This document shows positions 21,705-22,500 of a stretch of DNA of 22,500 nucleotides, in pieces. Below the pieces are notes generated by a model. It was not told where the DNA came from and made no database searches. It saw only the letters and a program-made list of their open reading frames with translations. How positions within the stretch are numbered: position 1 is the stretch's first letter; each line of letters opens with the position of its first letter. Made by a program: the position numbers and the translations under genes. The stretch is from Neocallimastix lanati (nom. inval.) (lineage: Eukaryota; Neocallimastigomycota; Neocallimastigomycetes; Neocallimastigales; Neocallimastigaceae), in assembly GCA_016946835.1 (NCBI GenBank), contig JACVTC010000063.1:695001-717500 (forward strand). The letters are read 5' to 3'.

Positions 21705-22190
21705 GAAATTGAGAAAACTTTTTATTAGAAGTATAATAATCCTTAATAAAAACATCAGTATTTTTTTTTAGTATAAATTTGAATTTGGATTAATTCAGCT
21801 AATAATAAATAAATGAATGTAATAATGTAATAGAAATATATATATCAATTATAGCAACAACGAACAAGTGTACAACAACAAATTGCATATTATCGAAATA
21901 TTTTAAAAAGAAAAATAAAGAAGAAAATATCATAGTATAAATTATTTTATACTATAATATTTATCAAAATTTTAAAATAATATCAGATATATATGAAATA
22001 TTAAATATAAATATAGAATATTATACATATATGAAATAAGAAGAAAATAAAATAATAAAGAAATTAATATTCATATAATAAATATATTTAAATAAGTAAT
22101 ATCAATATAACAATAATATCAGTAGTATTGGTAAAGATTCTGATAATAATATAATAATTAATGTTATAAAAAAAGATGGTAAATTTATAA

Positions 22191-22230
22191 GTAGCAATAA
22201 TAAAAAAAAAGTAGCAATAATAAAATAAAT
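22191..22230 (+). repeat. 20-bp direct repeat beginning GTAGCAATAATAAAA
   Basis: GTAGCAATAATAAAA opens two adjacent 20-bp copies (22191-22210 and 22211-22230), which differ only near their ends. Both resemble the TAGCAACAAC sites upstream with C changed to T. Confidence 0.6.
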
Positions 22231-22252
22231 ATAATTATATATATATAAAATT

Positions 22253-22500
22253 AAGAAATAGTTCATTAATACTAGTATATTAAAATAATGATAACACACT
22301 ATATGTATACATAAAAAGCAAAGAAGCAATTAATACTAGTATTAATAATATCATACAATAATGTTAACAATAAAATATATGTAATTAAACGAAGAAATAA
22401 TTTATTAATACTAGTATTAATAATATTTTACAATAATGATAACAATAATATATATATTAACAAAGAAACAATTTATTATTACTAGCATTAATAACATGAT
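22253..22500. repeat. 71-bp tandem satellite with central palindrome, continuing past the window
   Basis: Units start near 22253 (diverged), 22320, 22391 and 22462; the two complete ones are each 71 bp. Each opens with AAGAAA/G and A-rich bases, then the palindrome ATTAATACTAGTATTAAT, then an ACAATAATG-TAACAATAA block. The palindrome is perfect in units 2 and 3, and in unit 3 extends to 22 bp; unit 1 has a 2-bp change, and the last visible unit has a C change (CTAGCATTAAT). The array is cut by the window's end. Confidence 0.85.

Larger units (their letters stand above)
21327..22500 (+). other. Open intron of the ARL1-like gene, repeat-rich
   Basis: The sequence downstream of the donor contains no recognisable GTPase exon. 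It holds a (CAA)9 tract followed by 24 A at 21654-21704, four short TAGCAA[C/T]AA[C/T] sites, and a 71-bp satellite from about 22253 to the end. Assignment as intron is inferred from the ARL1 exon; if that gene is broken, this is plain intergenic DNA. Confidence 0.5.

Noticed and set aside
22102-22329. Minus-strand open frame of 75 codons
   Set aside because: It overlaps the 71-bp satellite and AT repeats, and gives only hydrophobic low-complexity residues.

Overview
The window is nuclear DNA of a eukaryote with extremely AT-rich, repeat-rich intergenic sequence, long A or T runs (25 to 44 bases), (AAT)n microsatellites, and genes split by short GT-AG introns whose exons are much less AT-rich. 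This composition, a decayed MULE-type transposase, a fungal-looking VMS1 homologue and several kilobases of gene-free DNA fit an anaerobic gut fungus (Neocallimastigomycota) best. A dictyostelid is the main alternative, but its genomes are usually far more compact. This assignment is inference.

Layout. On the minus strand, positions 1859-557 hold a two-exon gene of unknown function with a hydrophobic C-terminal tail. After 2.4 kb without a gene, positions 7081-4225 (minus) hold a four-exon gene of about 750 codons whose conserved blocks look like perilipin, the lipid-droplet coat family. About 6.7 kb follow without an intact gene. On the plus strand, positions 13798-16778 hold a complete four-exon VMS1/ANKZF1 homologue of 734 residues: N-terminal conserved motif, C2H2 zinc finger, VLRF1 domain with GGSQ, ankyrin repeat, p97/Cdc48-binding VIM and C-terminal treble clef. 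Positions 17483-18914 hold a wrecked MULE-like transposase and related debris. A 7-bp microsatellite array lies at 19447-19825. At 21248 (plus) the first exon of an ARL1-like small GTPase begins; its P-loop is split by an intron that is still open at the window's end, and that intron carries a 71-bp satellite with a perfect palindrome.

The genes do not form an operon or an obvious pathway. VMS1 (ribosome quality control), the perilipin-like protein (lipid droplets) and ARL1 (Golgi traffic) are independent housekeeping functions. The most unusual signals are a set of coding fossils broken almost only by TAA at places where glutamine (CAA) would fit, a paired 15-mer repeat beside the transposase relic, the 71-bp palindromic satellite, and the perilipin-like protein with large disordered inserts and a cysteine cluster. 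Exon boundaries were worked out by hand from reading frame and splice motifs; no search or transcript data were used.
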